A stretch of 33,166 nt of DNA from Oceanobacillus chungangensis (GCF_003369565.1 NZ_PIOD01000012.1:1-33166); one strand, 5' to 3'. Shown: positions 7,599 to 15,704, counted from the first letter of the stretch. Numbers and translations are program-made. Notes: generated by a model from the letters alone, not told the origin.

Positions 7599-8420
7599 CT
7601 ACACAATGTACTGAGTAAACCAAGCAATATACTTCGCACCTGGAATGAATAACACTTGTGCTAACAATGTTCCTAATAATCTTGATGTCACCATCATAAT
7701 AGATGCACTTTTTAAACTAACATAGCTTCCCTTTTGGTTAATCACATCATCTGCAAGGATTGAAATTTTAGGGTCAATAAAGACAATGAGTAAGATTGTG
7801 GCTACACCATTAATTAAACCCGATGCCATTACAGCTGTTGTCGCTCGCTCAGGTGCAAGCAATGCTGCATATAGTGCTGATAATACTCCTATTGTATAAA
7901 TAGCTGTAATCAGCATATTAGTGCAAAATAATTTGATCGGTATATCTCGCCAGTTCATATCTTTTAAATAAGAATACCTCGGTAAATGAATATGCTTTTT
8001 TGCACGTTTTAAGAAAGGTATAGTAAGCCCTTTTTTTAATAACGCAGGAATAGACCCACGTTCTTCTGCTAAATGAATGATTGCCCTCGAAAAAATAGCA
8101 ATAAATGTCGGTAACAAAAGTAGACCAATAATTGTTCCTAATGTTGCAGAAGCAATTAGAATTCGATATTGACCAGCAACGAATTCTAAAGCATTTTCTT
8201 TTGGTGCATTATCTATCAAACTTCCTGTAAAAGGCTGTTGCATCATATTCGCTAATCTTGAAACCATTACCATCACGTTAAATAGGGAAAGAGCCGATGC
8301 TAATAGTTTCACCCTTGCACCTGATAAACGTACGGAATATGCTAAAGTTTCGATTGAATGAATGATTAAGATAAATAATGCAATCATTATTAATTGTGTT
8401 GTGATATATTCCAAAGGCAT
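7599..8420 (-). CDS. amj: Alternate lipid II flippase (Amj family)
   Basis: 273 residues with about six hydrophobic segments. The N-terminal HSIETLAYSVRLSGARVK and ALSLFNVMVMVSRLANMM are the signature of DUF2837, the Amj (YdaH) family. In B. subtilis Amj flips the peptidoglycan precursor lipid II across the cytoplasmic membrane and is unrelated in sequence to MurJ. There amj is induced by SigM when MurJ fails. Here it is the first unit of an accessory array and lies two genes downstream of an ECF sigma/DUF4179 pair. I see no convincing ECF promoter directly upstream. The ATG has only a weak ribosome binding site (AGAGTAGG). Confidence 0.85.
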   Translation of the reverse strand: MPLEYITTQLIMIALFILIIHSIETLAYSVRLSGARVKLLASALSLFNVMVMVSRLANMMQQPFTGSLIDNAPKENALEFVAGQYRILIASATLGTIIGLLLLPTFIAIFSRAIIHLAEERGSIPALLKKGLTIPFLKRAKKHIHLPRYSYLKDMNWRDIPIKLFCTNMLITAIYTIGVLSALYAALLAPERATTAVMASGLINGVATILLIVFIDPKISILADDVINQKGSYVSLKSASIMMVTSRLLGTLLAQVLFIPGAKYIAWFTQYIV

Positions 8421-8530
8421 TACCTACTCTATTTTTATTTGATTAACCAAACCTTAATTCTGTGTTAGCTAAAGATCTTTTGTAAATCCATAATAGCATA
8501 ACATTCCAATTCCTTTACCAAAATAATAGA

Positions 8531-8580
8531 CAATCAATTCAATGATTGCCTAGTTTAACTAAAGCACTCGTTACTTGAAT
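8531..8580 (-). repeat. Module repeat with hairpin, overlaps the 3' end of a small gene
   Basis: In the gene direction the left core (ATTCAAGTAACGAGTGC) covers the last codons and stop of the 8571-8765 gene. CAATCATTGAATTGATTG then forms a short hairpin followed by a T-rich stretch. The right core is not clear. Confidence 0.65.
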
Positions 8581-8765
8581 AAGACATCATCTGTTTTACT
8601 ATTTTTCTTAGTAATAAATAACCTAATCAATAATAAATTAATGCCTATAATTCCTCCGGTAAATTCCGCAATGTAGAAATCCCCATCTCGAAAAAGACGA
8701 ATAAGAAACCCTCCGCCAAAAATAATGGTTAAAGATATGCCTAAAGACATTAACCAATATTTCAC
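8571..8765 (-). CDS. Small two-helix membrane protein, unknown function
   Basis: 64 residues with two hydrophobic segments (about 4-22 and 36-52) separated by a short charged loop, and a lysine-rich tail. I do not recognise a family. The start is a GTG preceded by AGGGGAT nine bases upstream. The stop codon and last codons fall inside the left core of the module repeat. It is flanked by repeats on both sides, so it forms a one-gene module like its neighbours. Confidence 0.6.
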   Translation of the reverse strand: MKYWLMSLGISLTIIFGGGFLIRLFRDGDFYIAEFTGGIIGINLLLIRLFITKKNSKTDDVLFK

Positions 8766-8795
8766 TCAATCATCCCCTATTTCCCATTTTTATAT

Positions 8796-8923
8796 CGCAC
8801 CAATTAGCTTCAGTGTAATCATTCACAAAACCACTAAACCTTACTTTAGCTAATTAATGATACCCCCCTTAAATTTAAACACTGTATTCTAAGAATGGCA
8901 ACCATCATTGAATTATGGTTGCC
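8796..8923 (-). repeat. Module repeat between the DUF4179 gene and the next small gene
   Basis: Right after the DUF4179 gene, a hairpin (GGCAACCAT 8915-8923 with 8897-8905 in the gene direction) acts as its terminator. A right-core variant TTTAAATTTAAGGGGGG (about 8861-8880) follows. A left-core copy, GCTAATTGGTGCGAT (about 8794-8808), lies next to the start of the following gene. The parts are present but in altered order compared with the second array. Confidence 0.65.
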
Positions 8924-8940
8924 TTTTAAAGATTTTCTAT

Positions 8941-10305
8941 TTAATTCAAATCAATTTTAACTTTTTCAAACTCAACAGGAGTATTCGAACTCAATGTTCC
9001 TATATTAATTCTTATTACATAGTCCTTTAAGTTGAAATCATTAATTTTACTAATATCAAATGTGCTTGAAAAGCGTAAGTTATCTTTATTAATTACTTCA
9101 ATGGAATGTTTTATCGACTCCTTATAAATATCTTTTTCTGATTCTTTAACCAGTATGAAATTATTACGAGCAAATTCGCTTAGAAACAAGAAGTCTTGGT
9201 TCATTTTGTTACCATTATTTATTTGAAAATCAAATGTAACACTCTTATCTTGAACGGTGATATTTTCGATTTCAACAGCTAAATCTTGCCTTGCAGCATT
9301 AATTTCAACAGGAGTTGCATCATCTAATTTAACAAAATAATCAGGTTCACTTAATACTACTTTAGGCAGAACCTCTATATAACTCGTTTTCCCATTAAGT
9401 GACTCCGGAATAATACTCCTGCCGTTAACAATAACTTTATTATTTTCTTCGATAGTTCCTAGGTCCATTCCATCTGTAGATATATGGATTTCTCTACCTT
9501 GGTCATCATAAGCCTCTAGTCGTACTTGATCATATTTCCCTTCAATCGGAAAAGTAGCTGAATAGTTAATTGCAGTTGATGCTTTACCTTCTATAACTGA
9601 ATCGAAATGAACATTTATTTCTGCATCCTCATTTTTAGTTCCTTTATCAACATTTACTGTCTCATATGGTAATTGGTTTATAGGTACATCAAAACTCCAA
9701 CTTCCTTCCTTTTCACCTATCCTCTTAAATTCAAGTGGGAAAGAAGTTTCTGGAGGTAATTCTGTTTTTGGATAGCTTAATTGTATATGCCCTATATAGC
9801 CATTATCTGACGGCTCCATGTATACTACTTCTTTACTGTCAGAAATGTTATCTTTACCATCAAATATTTTATAAAACCCTTGGATTCTACCATCTTCATC
9901 TGTTCTTACATCTCCATTTACAGAAAAAGTAACACCTACAACAGCTCCATCATAATATGCATTTGTAATCGTTACATCTACACCTTTATAACTGGAAGTT
10001 TTATTCAACTCTGTTATCAAATCTTGAGACTGTAAACTTCTACCTACAGCATCATTAAAAGCAGTATACACATTTCCTAACAAGGGTACTTCTGCCATTA
10101 CATGGGATAGTGAAGGAGAAATGAAACTCGAAGACACAATGATAGCTGCAGCCGCAACAGTCGACCATACAAACTTTATTGGAACTATTTTATTTTTATG
10201 TATATCTTGACTAGCACGTTCCTTTCCAGTCCTTATAGCATCTAAAACTTCATCCTTAGGTACTTCAATCTCCTCATATACTTCTCGCAGTGATTTTCTC
10301 TCCAT
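8941..10305 (-). CDS. DUF4179 membrane-anchored protein, probable anti-sigma factor
   Basis: 454 residues. A short cytosolic N-terminus (about 1-45) precedes one transmembrane helix (about 46-66, rich in A, V and I), then a long extracytoplasmic region rich in beta-strand-like sequence. The beginning of that region, with AEVPLLGNVYTAFNDAVG, matches DUF4179 proteins, which are commonly encoded just after ECF sigma factors in Bacillaceae. The gene overlaps the sigma gene by 32 bases. By position and topology it should hold the sigma factor at the membrane and sense an envelope or extracellular signal, but no signal is known. Anti-sigma function is inference from this arrangement. Confidence 0.8.
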   Translation of the reverse strand: MERKSLREVYEEIEVPKDEVLDAIRTGKERASQDIHKNKIVPIKFVWSTVAAAAIIVSSSFISPSLSHVMAEVPLLGNVYTAFNDAVGRSLQSQDLITELNKTSSYKGVDVTITNAYYDGAVVGVTFSVNGDVRTDEDGRIQGFYKIFDGKDNISDSKEVVYMEPSDNGYIGHIQLSYPKTELPPETSFPLEFKRIGEKEGSWSFDVPINQLPYETVNVDKGTKNEDAEINVHFDSVIEGKASTAINYSATFPIEGKYDQVRLEAYDDQGREIHISTDGMDLGTIEENNKVIVNGRSIIPESLNGKTSYIEVLPKVVLSEPDYFVKLDDATPVEINAARQDLAVEIENITVQDKSVTFDFQINNGNKMNQDFLFLSEFARNNFILVKESEKDIYKESIKHSIEVINKDNLRFSSTFDISKINDFNLKDYVIRINIGTLSSNTPVEFEKVKIDLN

Positions 10306-10819
10306 TATTGTTCAATCCTCCTAACAATTCTTTTAATCGTTTTTTCCCTCTACTCAAATAAGTTTTCACCGTATTTTCAGGTATGTTCATTACTTTAGCT
10401 ACTTCACTTATAGGTAGATCGTGAAAATAAAAAAGAATAATTGCATTTTTATGTTTTTCATTCAGCCTATTTATTCCCTCTAATAAGTCTATGTTCTCTA
10501 CTCTTTTCTCCCTTCTATCTCCTGTAAACTCGACCATATTGTTTAAAGGTAATTCATTCTTTCTCTTTTTTAACACATCATACGAACAGTTTATAAGTAT
10601 TTTTGTTAGCCAAGTTAAAAAGAACTTTTCATTTTTTAATTGTCCAATCGATAAAAAGGCTCTGTAAGATGTCTCTTGGACAACATCCAGAGCATCTTCA
10701 CGATTACGAACATATAAGTAGGCGCTACGGTACAATTGGTCCCTGTGTAAAACAAGAAGTTCCTCTAAACATTCCTTGTTTCCCTTTATCGCCTTTTTAA
10801 TCAGTTTAAGTTCATTCAT
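10274..10819 (-). CDS. ECF-type RNA polymerase sigma factor
   Basis: 181 residues from the ATG at 10819, eight bases after AAAGGAGG; a TTG one codon earlier is less well placed. Region 2 (about residues 8-80) has DALDVVQETSYRAFLSIGQL and FFLTWLTKILINCSYD. Region 4 (about 110-165) ends with the helix-turn-helix LPISEVAKVMNIPENTVKTYLSRGKKRLKE. There is no region 3, as expected for an extracytoplasmic-function sigma factor. It overlaps the downstream membrane gene, its probable anti-sigma factor. An ECF-like promoter directly upstream suggests positive autoregulation. Targets cannot be told; amj downstream is a possible but unproven member. Confidence 0.92.
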   Translation of the reverse strand: MNELKLIKKAIKGNKECLEELLVLHRDQLYRSAYLYVRNREDALDVVQETSYRAFLSIGQLKNEKFFLTWLTKILINCSYDVLKKRKNELPLNNMVEFTGDRREKRVENIDLLEGINRLNEKHKNAIILFYFHDLPISEVAKVMNIPENTVKTYLSRGKKRLKELLGGLNNNGEKITARSI

Positions 10820-10842
10820 CAAATTGACCTCCTTTCTGCTTA

Positions 10843-10872
10843 TTAGAGTGAAATTACTTTAAAAAAGTTTCA
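10843..10872 (-). promoter_or_regulatory. Candidate ECF autoregulatory promoter
   Basis: On the minus strand TGAAAC (10867-10872) is followed after exactly 16 bases by CACTCTAA (10843-10850). TGAAAC with 16-base spacing is the usual -35 arrangement of Bacillus ECF promoters. The -10 differs from the common CGTC/CGTA types. The predicted start would lie just before the ribosome binding site. Confidence 0.5.
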
Positions 10873-10886
10873 ACATTTTTCCACTC

Positions 10887-10940
10887 TACTGCTGTATTAC
10901 CACAAAAAGCGACTGCTCTATTGAACCACCCGTTTGTTTA
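10887..10940 (-). repeat. Module repeat copy upstream of the sigma gene
   Basis: In the gene direction it starts TTAAACAAACGGGTGG (left core), then GGTTCAATAGAGCAGTCGC followed by TTTTT. It ends in a weak right core (GTAATACAGCAG). The central stretch closely resembles that of the copy at 32428-32487, over 21 kb away. Confidence 0.75.
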
Positions 10941-10987
10941 ATAACTATCCATTTCGCTCTTTAAGTAGAATTTTTCCAGAATAAAAA

Positions 10988-11040
10988 GGCAATCAAATTT
11001 AATGATTACCTTGTTTAATAATCGCACCAGTTAGCGATAT
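10988..11040 (-). repeat. Module repeat copy after the 11056 gene
   Basis: The left core (GCTAACTGGTGCGAT) lies about 15 bases past the stop of the 118-residue gene. It is followed by a hairpin, GGTAATCA with TGATTGCC, and a T-run, forming an intrinsic terminator for that gene. Confidence 0.75.
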
Positions 11041-11055
11041 AAGAGTTTAAGATTT

Positions 11056-11412
11056 TCACTTAAAATATGGCACCTTTTTAATTGTCAACAAATGCCCTTC
11101 CTCTAATAAAAGCTGTTTTGGATTGACAATCTCGTGAAGCAATATTTTGGATTCTTCTCGTACTTTCAGTTCAACTTTATTCGAATTTATTAAGTTAGCT
11201 ATTTGCACAGTACAAACTTTAAAAGGTACAGTGTGATTACGAATATACTGTAATAGTTCTCGTAACTCACATTCTTTTTCTAAACCATTCATTATTTCTA
11301 ATTGAACTGGATAATCGAATCCAGGAATAATTTCGTCTGTTTCCAAGTAATCAATTGACCCATTACCTAACTCCATTTTCTTGTCCGATGCTAAATAATA
11401 GTAATGAGTCAT
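11056..11412 (-). CDS. Hypothetical soluble protein in a one-gene module
   Basis: 118 residues, no membrane segment or recognisable motif. The N-terminus (MTHYYYLASDKKMELGNG) and alternating hydrophobic pattern suggest an alpha/beta protein. The start is an ATG with a GAGGTG box. It is followed within 20 bases by a module repeat with terminator, and another left core lies just upstream. I cannot assign a function. Similar small proteins occur scattered in Bacillaceae accessory regions, but that is recollection, not something shown here. Confidence 0.6.
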   Translation of the reverse strand: MTHYYYLASDKKMELGNGSIDYLETDEIIPGFDYPVQLEIMNGLEKECELRELLQYIRNHTVPFKVCTVQIANLINSNKVELKVREESKILLHEIVNPKQLLLEEGHLLTIKKVPYFK

Positions 11413-11440
11413 TTTTTCACCTCGCTTCTGTAAATATAAC

Positions 11441-11460
11441 TATTGCACCAGTTTGTTTAG
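11441..11460 (-). repeat. Module repeat, left core
   Basis: In the gene direction CTAAACAAACTGGTGCAATA, a clear left core placed between the decayed membrane-protein gene and the 11056-11412 gene. Its downstream hairpin and right core are not distinct. Confidence 0.7.
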
Positions 11461-11518
11461 GTCGTTTTTTCAAGGTTTATCGATGTTGAAGTTGATGGTC
11501 AAAATCAAAATACGACCC

Positions 11519-11745
11519 TTATTTTTTACTCCTTCTAGAAAAACAAATGAATGGAATAATAATAACAAAAGGCAAACCAATAATTAAAAATGCAAAGGTA
11601 TATAATAAGCACTACTATCATAAATACCTATATCAGTTGCTACTCCCAAAAAAGCTGCATCGGATATAATTCTAGCAAAAAATATCATTACAAACCCACT
11701 TATAGTCAAAGAAAGCCCAAAATTAAAAGCTTTATATTTAAAAAC
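11519..11745 (-). pseudogene. Frameshifted small membrane protein
   Basis: Read on the minus strand, one frame gives a hydrophobic stretch (FNFGLSLTISGFVMIFFARI, then DAAFLGVATDIGIY) ending SSAYYIP before a premature stop. The next frame continues directly with AFLIIGLPFVIIIPFICFSR and a lysine-rich tail to TAA at 11519. One missing base near 11595 joins the two into a two-helix membrane protein like its neighbours. No good start codon is left; an early stop near 11750 suggests a second lesion. It occupies one module position between left cores at 11441 and 11781. Confidence 0.7.
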
Positions 11746-11760
11746 AATACATCATTGAAT

Positions 11761-11798
11761 GCATCGCCTTTCTTTCAGGAATGCACCATTTACTTAAA
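11761..11798 (-). repeat. Module repeat with hairpin, supplies a stop codon
   Basis: In the gene direction ATTTAAGTAAATGGTGCATT, where TAA is the stop of the 11794-12084 gene. A small hairpin between GCAT and ATGC follows. Confidence 0.7.
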
Positions 11799-12084
11799 TA
11801 AAAGCTAACATAAAAATAATAATGACAGCTACAGGAAGTATAATAAAAAACCAATTCAAACCCTGTAAAACCCATATCAAAACCCTATTCGTATCTGCTA
11901 AATATTTTCTAATATAAAAGAAAGAAATCAAACCAAATACAGGTGTTAATAACTTAAATCCTCCCCCGTAGTTTGGTTCTGAGGCATCTATTAACTCCTC
12001 CACTGTAAAGGAAAATAAGATTATATTAATGAGCAATAGTAACAATGGAATCCATAATTTTAATTTACTTAATTTTTGAGTCAT
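11794..12084 (-). CDS. Small membrane protein, unknown function
   Basis: 96 residues with three hydrophobic segments (about 10-28, 44-58 and 70-94) and a short extracytoplasmic-looking loop with NYGGG. No family recognised. The ATG has an AGGAGG box upstream. The stop TAA lies inside the left core of the following repeat, and a repeat also lies upstream, so this is another one-gene module. Confidence 0.6.
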   Translation of the reverse strand: MTQKLSKLKLWIPLLLLLINIILFSFTVEELIDASEPNYGGGFKLLTPVFGLISFFYIRKYLADTNRVLIWVLQGLNWFFIILPVAVIIIFMLAFI

Positions 12085-12100
12085 TATATTCCTCCTATTA

Positions 12101-12156
12101 AATCTGCAACAAAGGGTGCTTCTCCTTCTTTGATGATCGCACAGTTAATGCAATTA
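12101..12156 (-). repeat. Module repeat overlapping a stop codon
   Basis: In the gene direction a left-core variant (CATTAACTGTGCG) begins at the stop of the 12154-12459 gene. GTGC and GCAC can then close a hairpin holding AAAGAAGGAGAAG, also seen in the copy at 29591. A weak right core (TGCAGATT) precedes the next gene. Confidence 0.65.
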
Positions 12157-12459
12157 GAACTGAGCTTCTATCATGTTGCGTAGGAATGGCGAAACAATCC
12201 CCATGACTAACAAAGCGATGGCGACGTAAAGGATGGTTCCGGCTAATGGTAGAATCCATTTTTTCTTCTTGTATTGAAACCAGTAATTAACTGCCCACAT
12301 GACGAGCAGGAAAACTGTATGACCGAATCTAAACATGTCACCGATGGGGTCTTGGGCTGGGCTAATATTTACCACAGAAAAAAACACGAGAAAACCTATA
12401 GCCCCCAATAGGATTAAATTGACAACATGCACGACAATATTATAAGAATCGTTATTCAT
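12154..12459 (-). CDS. Small membrane protein, unknown function
   Basis: 101 residues with three hydrophobic segments (about 8-27, 46-62 and 68-92) and a basic patch YKKKKW between the last two. I do not recognise the family. The ATG follows a GGTGGAGAT box. It ends inside a module repeat and is the most upstream intact unit of the first array. Confidence 0.6.
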   Translation of the reverse strand: MNNDSYNIVVHVVNLILLGAIGFLVFFSVVNISPAQDPIGDMFRFGHTVFLLVMWAVNYWFQYKKKKWILPLAGTILYVAIALLVMGIVSPFLRNMIEAQF

Positions 12460-12798
12460 TAAATCTCCACCCCGACCATTTATAGTTCACAATCTCAATT
12501 TATAATAACATTTTATCAAACTTTTATATAAATTATCGTTCTTTCTTATAGAGAATCAAACATTATTTCAAAGCCAGATGATAAAACAACGAACAAATCG
12601 TTAGTAAAGGATCCTCATTTCTACTCCTCTTCCCATCTGAGTTAAACAAACAATGCTTATTGCACTAACCTCCCCCCTTTAATTTAATAACTGAAATTTC
12701 ATAATTACCTATATCCAATTTAACATAAGTAACTAAAAACCGAACTCTTCTACAATCTTACTACCAAAAAAGGTGTGGTTATATAGTTATTTACTATG
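12460..12798. other. Gene-free gap with an isolated repeat core
   Basis: No coding frame is convincing in this A+T-rich gap before the bcp terminator. Around 12667-12690 the minus strand reads TTAAATTAAAGGGGGGAGG, a right-core-like sequence that matches the variant near 8861-8880. It may mark the outer edge of the first array. I see no other structure. Confidence 0.5.
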
Positions 12799-12826
12799 CT
12801 AAAAGGGATGCTAATAGCACCCCTTT
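12799..12826. terminator. Terminator downstream of bcp
   Basis: AAAAGGG, TGCTA, TAGCA and CCCTTTT form a nearly perfect palindrome with one mismatch. It lies about 75 bases past the bcp stop and is flanked by A/T-rich sequence on both sides. Confidence 0.7.
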
Positions 12827-12899
12827 TATTGATGTTTATTTACTTTTTGCACTCCAAAACCGGACCCGTTACAATTTGGACTGTTTTTTCCTTCAATAC

Positions 12900-13370
12900 T
12901 TATGCTAGATTCTCGCGAATGAATGCAAGAGCTTCTTCAACATGGCCTTCTACTTTAACTTTACGATATTCCTTCTGTAGCTTTCCTTCTTTATCGATAA
13001 TAAACGTAGAACGCACGACGCCATAGTATTCTCTACCAAAATTATTTTTCAGCTGCCATACATCGAATTCTTCGGCAACCTTATGATTTTCATCTGCTAG
13101 CAGCAAAAATGGCAAGTCATACTTTCCAATAAACTTCTGATGACTGTCGGCTGGGTCTGGACTTATCCCAATAATTACTGCATCAAGCCCCAGAAAGCTT
13201 TCATGCTGGTCACGGAAGTCACATGCCTCAGTCGTGCATCCAGGTGTCATATCTTTCGGGTAAAAATAGAGTACAACATTTTTCCCTTTATAATCTGATA
13301 AGCTTACACTCTCACCATCTTGATTCGGTAAAGTGAAATCTTTTACTAGTTTACCAACTTCTACTGTCAT
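12900..13370 (-). CDS. bcp: Thiol peroxidase Bcp (thioredoxin-dependent peroxiredoxin)
   Basis: 156 residues from the ATG at 13370, preceded by GGAGGG; five further codons upstream are unlikely to be used. It reduces hydrogen peroxide and organic peroxides in the cytosol at the expense of thioredoxin. The active-site motif is TPGCTTEACDFRD with peroxidatic Cys45 and a resolving Cys50, the atypical two-cysteine arrangement of the BCP/PrxQ group. Length and the Arg in VVRSTFIID fit. In B. subtilis the orthologue YgaF lies between perR and gsaB; here the first accessory array is inserted between perR and bcp. No Per box is seen upstream. Confidence 0.95.
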   Translation of the reverse strand: MTVEVGKLVKDFTLPNQDGESVSLSDYKGKNVVLYFYPKDMTPGCTTEACDFRDQHESFLGLDAVIIGISPDPADSHQKFIGKYDLPFLLLADENHKVAEEFDVWQLKNNFGREYYGVVRSTFIIDKEGKLQKEYRKVKVEGHVEEALAFIRENLA

Positions 13371-13417
13371 ATTGATTCCCTCCATCTAGTCAATACCGTC
13401 AGTCTATCATACTTGTA

Positions 13418-13855
13418 TCATTTGTCTCTACTTCGTGAACCAATTTGAAATAATCGCATCACAAATGCAGTTGGTAAAATATAGCCAATCAAAGCTTCAA
13501 TTAATGCTATCAATCTCCCAATACCTATTGGCGTAATATCACCATAGCCGATAGTAAGCATCGTTACTCCGCTGAAATAAATTGAATGGATGATTGAACC
13601 AAGGATACTAACTTGCCGAAGTTCTCCATCTTCTACTAGAATGATTCCTTGGAACGATAGGATAAAATAAATCATGCCAAAGCCCAAAATAACAAGGCTA
13701 TACGTAATTAACAATACGATAAATAGTTCACCAGAAAATCGGCTATCTCTCATTTCCAAACGTACAGAGGATATTTCTCCTCGAATAAATGCACGAATAC
13801 TAATATAAATAAGTATACAGACGATAACAAAGACAAACCAAGGAATAATATTCAT
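13418..13855 (-). CDS. Two-helix potassium channel protein
   Basis: 145 residues. Membrane segments lie at about 4-22, 40-68 and 115-135, with a pore loop carrying the K+ selectivity filter TIGYGDITP at about residues 97-105. This is the ion_trans_2 fold; four subunits would form one pore. There is no cytosolic RCK/TrkA domain, so gating by nucleotides is not expected. The ATG has an AAAGGAG box. It lies just upstream of bcp, with which it may share a transcript. Function as a K+ channel is inferred from the filter alone. Confidence 0.85.
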   Translation of the reverse strand: MNIIPWFVFVIVCILIYISIRAFIRGEISSVRLEMRDSRFSGELFIVLLITYSLVILGFGMIYFILSFQGIILVEDGELRQVSILGSIIHSIYFSGVTMLTIGYGDITPIGIGRLIALIEALIGYILPTAFVMRLFQIGSRSRDK

Positions 13856-14339
13856 CGCTATTCTCCTTTTAACTCCGATAAATACATTATATGCAACTAT
13901 TCCTTGAAGCTTGTCTTTCTTTTTTCTGGGCTTATTATAATTGGTTGTCGATATAGATATAAACTCCGTACTAGTGTAATCTGCTAAGGGCTCTCAGACC
14001 GGTCGCTCCAGAAATACACTTCGCTTTCCGCGAGGAGCTGGTGTTGTGCGGTAACTAGAAATGGTAAACCTAATAATGATAGTAATTGATTTGGCGGAAG
14101 GAATGGAGACTCTTGTAAATAGAACTCCCATCCAGATTTTAATTACAATTTTTTCTGATCCGCAGTTTACACCAATTATTCATGACCATCCTTAGTCTGA
14201 AAAACAAAACAACACACTCTTATAAACAGCCTCATATACACATTTTAAAAATTAGCCCAATTAGCTATCCATCGTAATTTTTTCCTATTTTTGTTATATT
14301 AAGTAGTAGAGTTTTATTAATCTAGGAGGTTTTTAACAG
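13856..14339. other. Gene-free gap upstream of gsaB with a dispersed repeat
   Basis: The gap holds the dispersed repeat at 13990-14060 and a flank (to about 14125) that may belong to it. The last 60 bases contain the gsaB ribosome binding site (TAGGAGG) and an A+T-rich promoter region in which I cannot fix a single -35/-10 pair. Confidence 0.6.
13990..14060. repeat. Dispersed Bacillaceae-type repeat, copy 1
   Basis: CAGACCGGTCGCTCC, AATACACTTCGCTTTCCGCG and GGAGCTG closely match the reverse complement of 23600-23655. Sequences of this kind (GGAGCTG next to CTTTCCGCG) recur in intergenic regions of many Bacillaceae, as far as I recall. The two copies here are inverted relative to each other. 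Confidence 0.75.
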
Positions 14340-15635
14340 ATGAATTTTTCAAAATCTGAAGAACTACATAAAGAAGCACTTGAGCATATTGTTGGTGGTG
14401 TGAATTCACCATCACGTGCATATAAAGCAGTAGGCGGTGGATCGCCTGTATATATGGAACGCGGAGACGGAGCATACTTTTATGATGTCGATGGCAATAA
14501 ATATATCGATTACTTAGCAGCATATGGCCCAATTATTACTGGATTTAATCATCCACATATTGCAGAAGCGATTAAACATGCTGCAACAAATGGTGTTTTG
14601 TATGGTACACCTACCCAATTAGAAAACAAATTTGCGAAAATGTTAAAAGAAGCAATCCCTTCTTTAGAAAAGGTCCGTTTCAACAACTCAGGTACAGAAG
14701 CAGTAATGACAACTGTTCGCGTAGCACGTGCATACACTGGACGTACGAAAATCATTAAATTTGCAGGAAGCTATCACGGCCATTTCGATGCAGTATTAGT
14801 CCAAGCTGGTTCTGGTCCCTCCACTTTAGGTACACCGGATTCTGCTGGAGTTCCAGCATCAACTGCAGCTGATGTGATCACAGTTCCTTTCAACGATTTG
14901 GATGCATATAAAGAAGCTCTTGATAAATGGGGAGATCAAATTGCTGCAGTATTAGTTGAACCTATTGTAGGAAATTTCGGAATTGTTGAGCCACATGAAG
15001 GATTCCTTCAAGGTGTGAATGATTTAACTCACCAAGCTGGTGCACTCGTTATTTATGATGAAGTTATTACGGCTTTCCGCTTCACATACGGAAGTGCTCA
15101 ACAGCTTTATGGCGTTGAGCCCGATATGACAGCAATGGGTAAAATTATTGGCGGCGGCTTACCAATTGGCGCATATGGTGGTCGTAAGGAAATCATGGAA
15201 CAGGTTGCACCATTAGGGCCTGCATACCAAGCTGGTACAATGGCAGGAAATCCTGCTTCCATGGCAGCAGGTATCGCTTGCTTAGAAGTACTTGCCGGGG
15301 AAGGCGTCTATGAAAAACTAGATCGTCTCGGGGAGAAATTAGAAAAGGGTATTTTAGAAAAAGCATTAGTGCACGGTATTTCCATTACTGTTAATCGCCT
15401 TCGTGGTGCACTTACCGTATTCTTTGGTGAAGGAACAATCACCAATTATGAGCAAGCAGAAGCAACAGATGGTGAAGCATTTGGTCGCTTCTTCAAATTA
15501 ATGTTAAACCAAGGCATTAACTTAGCACCTTCTAAATATGAAGCGTGGTTCTTAACAACCGAACATACCGAAGCAGATATCGACCAAACGATAGATGCAG
15601 TCGGACATGCTTTTGAAGTAATGGCAGCTGAATAA
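14340..15635 (+). CDS. gsaB: Glutamate-1-semialdehyde 2,1-aminomutase
   Basis: 431 residues. A pyridoxal-phosphate enzyme that converts glutamate-1-semialdehyde to 5-aminolevulinate, the last step of the C5 route to haem precursors. The N-terminus has [16 protein letters not shown]. Class III aminotransferase motifs include [10 protein letters not shown] and the PLP lysine Lys268 in AMGKIIGGG, and [15 protein letters not shown] is conserved. It corresponds to gsaB, the second HemL paralogue beside bcp/ygaF in B. subtilis; the main hemL belongs to a separate hem operon. The ATG follows TAGGAGG, and an intrinsic terminator follows the stop, so it is a single-gene transcript. Confidence 0.95.
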   Translation: MNFSKSEELHKEALEHIVGGVNSPSRAYKAVGGGSPVYMERGDGAYFYDVDGNKYIDYLAAYGPIITGFNHPHIAEAIKHAATNGVLYGTPTQLENKFAKMLKEAIPSLEKVRFNNSGTEAVMTTVRVARAYTGRTKIIKFAGSYHGHFDAVLVQAGSGPSTLGTPDSAGVPASTAADVITVPFNDLDAYKEALDKWGDQIAAVLVEPIVGNFGIVEPHEGFLQGVNDLTHQAGALVIYDEVITAFRFTYGSAQQLYGVEPDMTAMGKIIGGGLPIGAYGGRKEIMEQVAPLGPAYQAGTMAGNPASMAAGIACLEVLAGEGVYEKLDRLGEKLEKGILEKALVHGISITVNRLRGALTVFFGEGTITNYEQAEATDGEAFGRFFKLMLNQGINLAPSKYEAWFLTTEHTEADIDQTIDAVGHAFEVMAAE

Positions 15636-15644
15636 ACTAGATAT

Positions 15645-15683
15645 AAAAGGGATCGTTCACCATGATGTGAACGATCCCTTTTT
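15645..15683 (+). terminator. Intrinsic terminator of gsaB
   Basis: AAAAGGGATCGTTCAC pairs with GTGAACGATCCCTTTT around a 6-base loop and runs into a T-run. With its A-run on the left it may also serve the minus-strand ABC exporter. Confidence 0.92.
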
Positions 15684-15704
15684 GTCTGTATAATCAATCC
15701 AGTT

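Noticed and set aside
7520-12690. CRISPR array
   Set aside because: Repeats are hundreds of bases apart, variable in the middle and separated by genes; no cas genes are present.
12796-13026. 76-codon plus-strand frame
   Set aside because: It runs over the bcp terminator and into the 3' end of bcp on the other strand; no ribosome binding site.
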